Source of the DNA: an uncultured Granulicatella sp.
GTDB lineage: Bacteria > Bacillota > Bacilli > Lactobacillales > Aerococcaceae
Direction: 5' to 3'
NCBI GenBank assembly: GCA_934193545.1
Contig: CAKPVL010000058.1
Location: 1-5,014, forward strand
DNA length: 5,014 bases
The translations under genes and the position numbers were made by a program. This document shows, one piece after another, positions 4,643-5,014 of this stretch; positions within the stretch are counted from its first letter, which is position 1; every line of letters begins with the position of its first letter. The notes under the pieces are model-generated. The model saw nothing but the letters and a program-made list of their open reading frames with translations, was not told where the DNA came from and ran no database searches.

Positions 4643-5014
4643 TTATTTTGTTTGAAATGCTTCGAAGTCGAATGCTTCGCCTTTGATCTTGTCTGGTAAG
4701 ATGAGCGCGATTAAAATACCGATGATCGCCGGTCCCATCCATCCAAGCGACAACCCTTGCAACGGAAGAATTTCCAACGCTTTGGCTAATCCTTCTAATT
4801 TCAACGCTGAAGCTAAACTTGATACCGTTGAAATAATCGTTGTCAACGCCACTGTTAACTGCATTCCTCTCTTAGAGAACGCCACTTTCTTATTCACTAA
4901 TACGAAGAACGCAATCACAACTGTAATTGGATATAAGATCATCAATACTGGAAGTGAGAATGCGATAATCGTTTGAAGACCAAGTGTCGCTACACCAAAT
5001 CCGATTAATGTAAA
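4643..5014 (-). CDS. brnQ: Branched-chain amino acid transport system II carrier protein, BrnQ/LIVCS family (partial, N-terminus off right edge)
   Basis: Only the last 123 residues are present, out of a usual ~440-450. BrnQ carriers import leucine, isoleucine and valine across the cytoplasmic membrane using a cation gradient. Visible membrane segments lie at about residues 1-19, 22-42, 54-72 and 92-108 of the fragment. The family's LPVLMILYPITVVIAF stretch (21-36) and the late motif LPLQGLSLGWMGPAIIGI (93-110 region) are characteristic. The C-terminal tail is short and charged (DKIKGEAFDFEAF). The frame is open to the window edge, so an apparent TTG start near 4945 is internal. Repeat copy B follows the stop codon after 22 nt, and no independent terminator is seen before 4350. 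Confidence 0.85.
   Translation of the reverse strand, partial: FTLIGFGVATLGLQTIIAFSLPVLMILYPITVVIAFFVLVNKKVAFSKRGMQLTVALTTIISTVSSLASALKLEGLAKALEILPLQGLSLGWMGPAIIGILIALILPDKIKGEAFDFEAFQTK

Overview
The window looks like chromosomal DNA from a low-to-moderate GC Gram-positive bacterium, most likely a member of the Lactobacillales. The reasons are strong GGAGG-type ribosome binding sites, TATAAT-type promoters, classical stem-plus-T-run terminators, and the gene families present. I cannot name a species from sequence alone. Every gene but one lies on the minus strand.

Layout from left to right. (1) Positions 1-809, minus: the first 269 codons of a 23S rRNA uracil-C5-methyltransferase of the RumA/RlmD/RlmCD type, cut by the left edge, with its own promoter. 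(2) Positions 906-1410, minus: a compact two-gene toxin-antitoxin-like module, a 90-residue unrecognised protein followed by a HigA-like XRE antitoxin. The two genes overlap by 65 nt, there is a terminator downstream, and a duplicated 16-bp palindromic operator lies upstream. (3) Positions 1469-1966: about 500 bases with no convincing gene. They hold a minus-strand terminator, a region with long inverted repeats, and structured repeat copy A. (4) Positions 1967-3485, minus: an ABC exporter operon, ATPase then ABC-2 permease, overlapping by 8 nt and preceded by GTCAC repeats that look like an activator site. (5) Positions 3753-4307, plus: a RimJ/RimL-like GNAT protein with a degenerate acetyl-CoA loop, its own promoter and its own terminator. 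(6) Positions 4434-4620: structured repeat copy B. (7) Positions 4643-5014, minus: the last 123 residues of a BrnQ-type branched-chain amino acid carrier, cut by the right edge.

The most interesting signal is the pair of ~186-nt elements at 1764-1948 and 4434-4620. They share a 46-nt core that differs at only two positions. Their flanking stems and internal hairpin differ in sequence but keep pairing through compensatory double changes. Both lie in the same orientation, about 20 nt downstream of the stop codon of an unrelated minus-strand transporter gene. This points to a conserved structured RNA or palindromic mobile repeat (MITE-like) that occupies gene 3' ends. I do not recognise it as a named family.

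The genes are mostly independent units. Only the ATPase/permease pair and the toxin/antitoxin pair are likely to work together.
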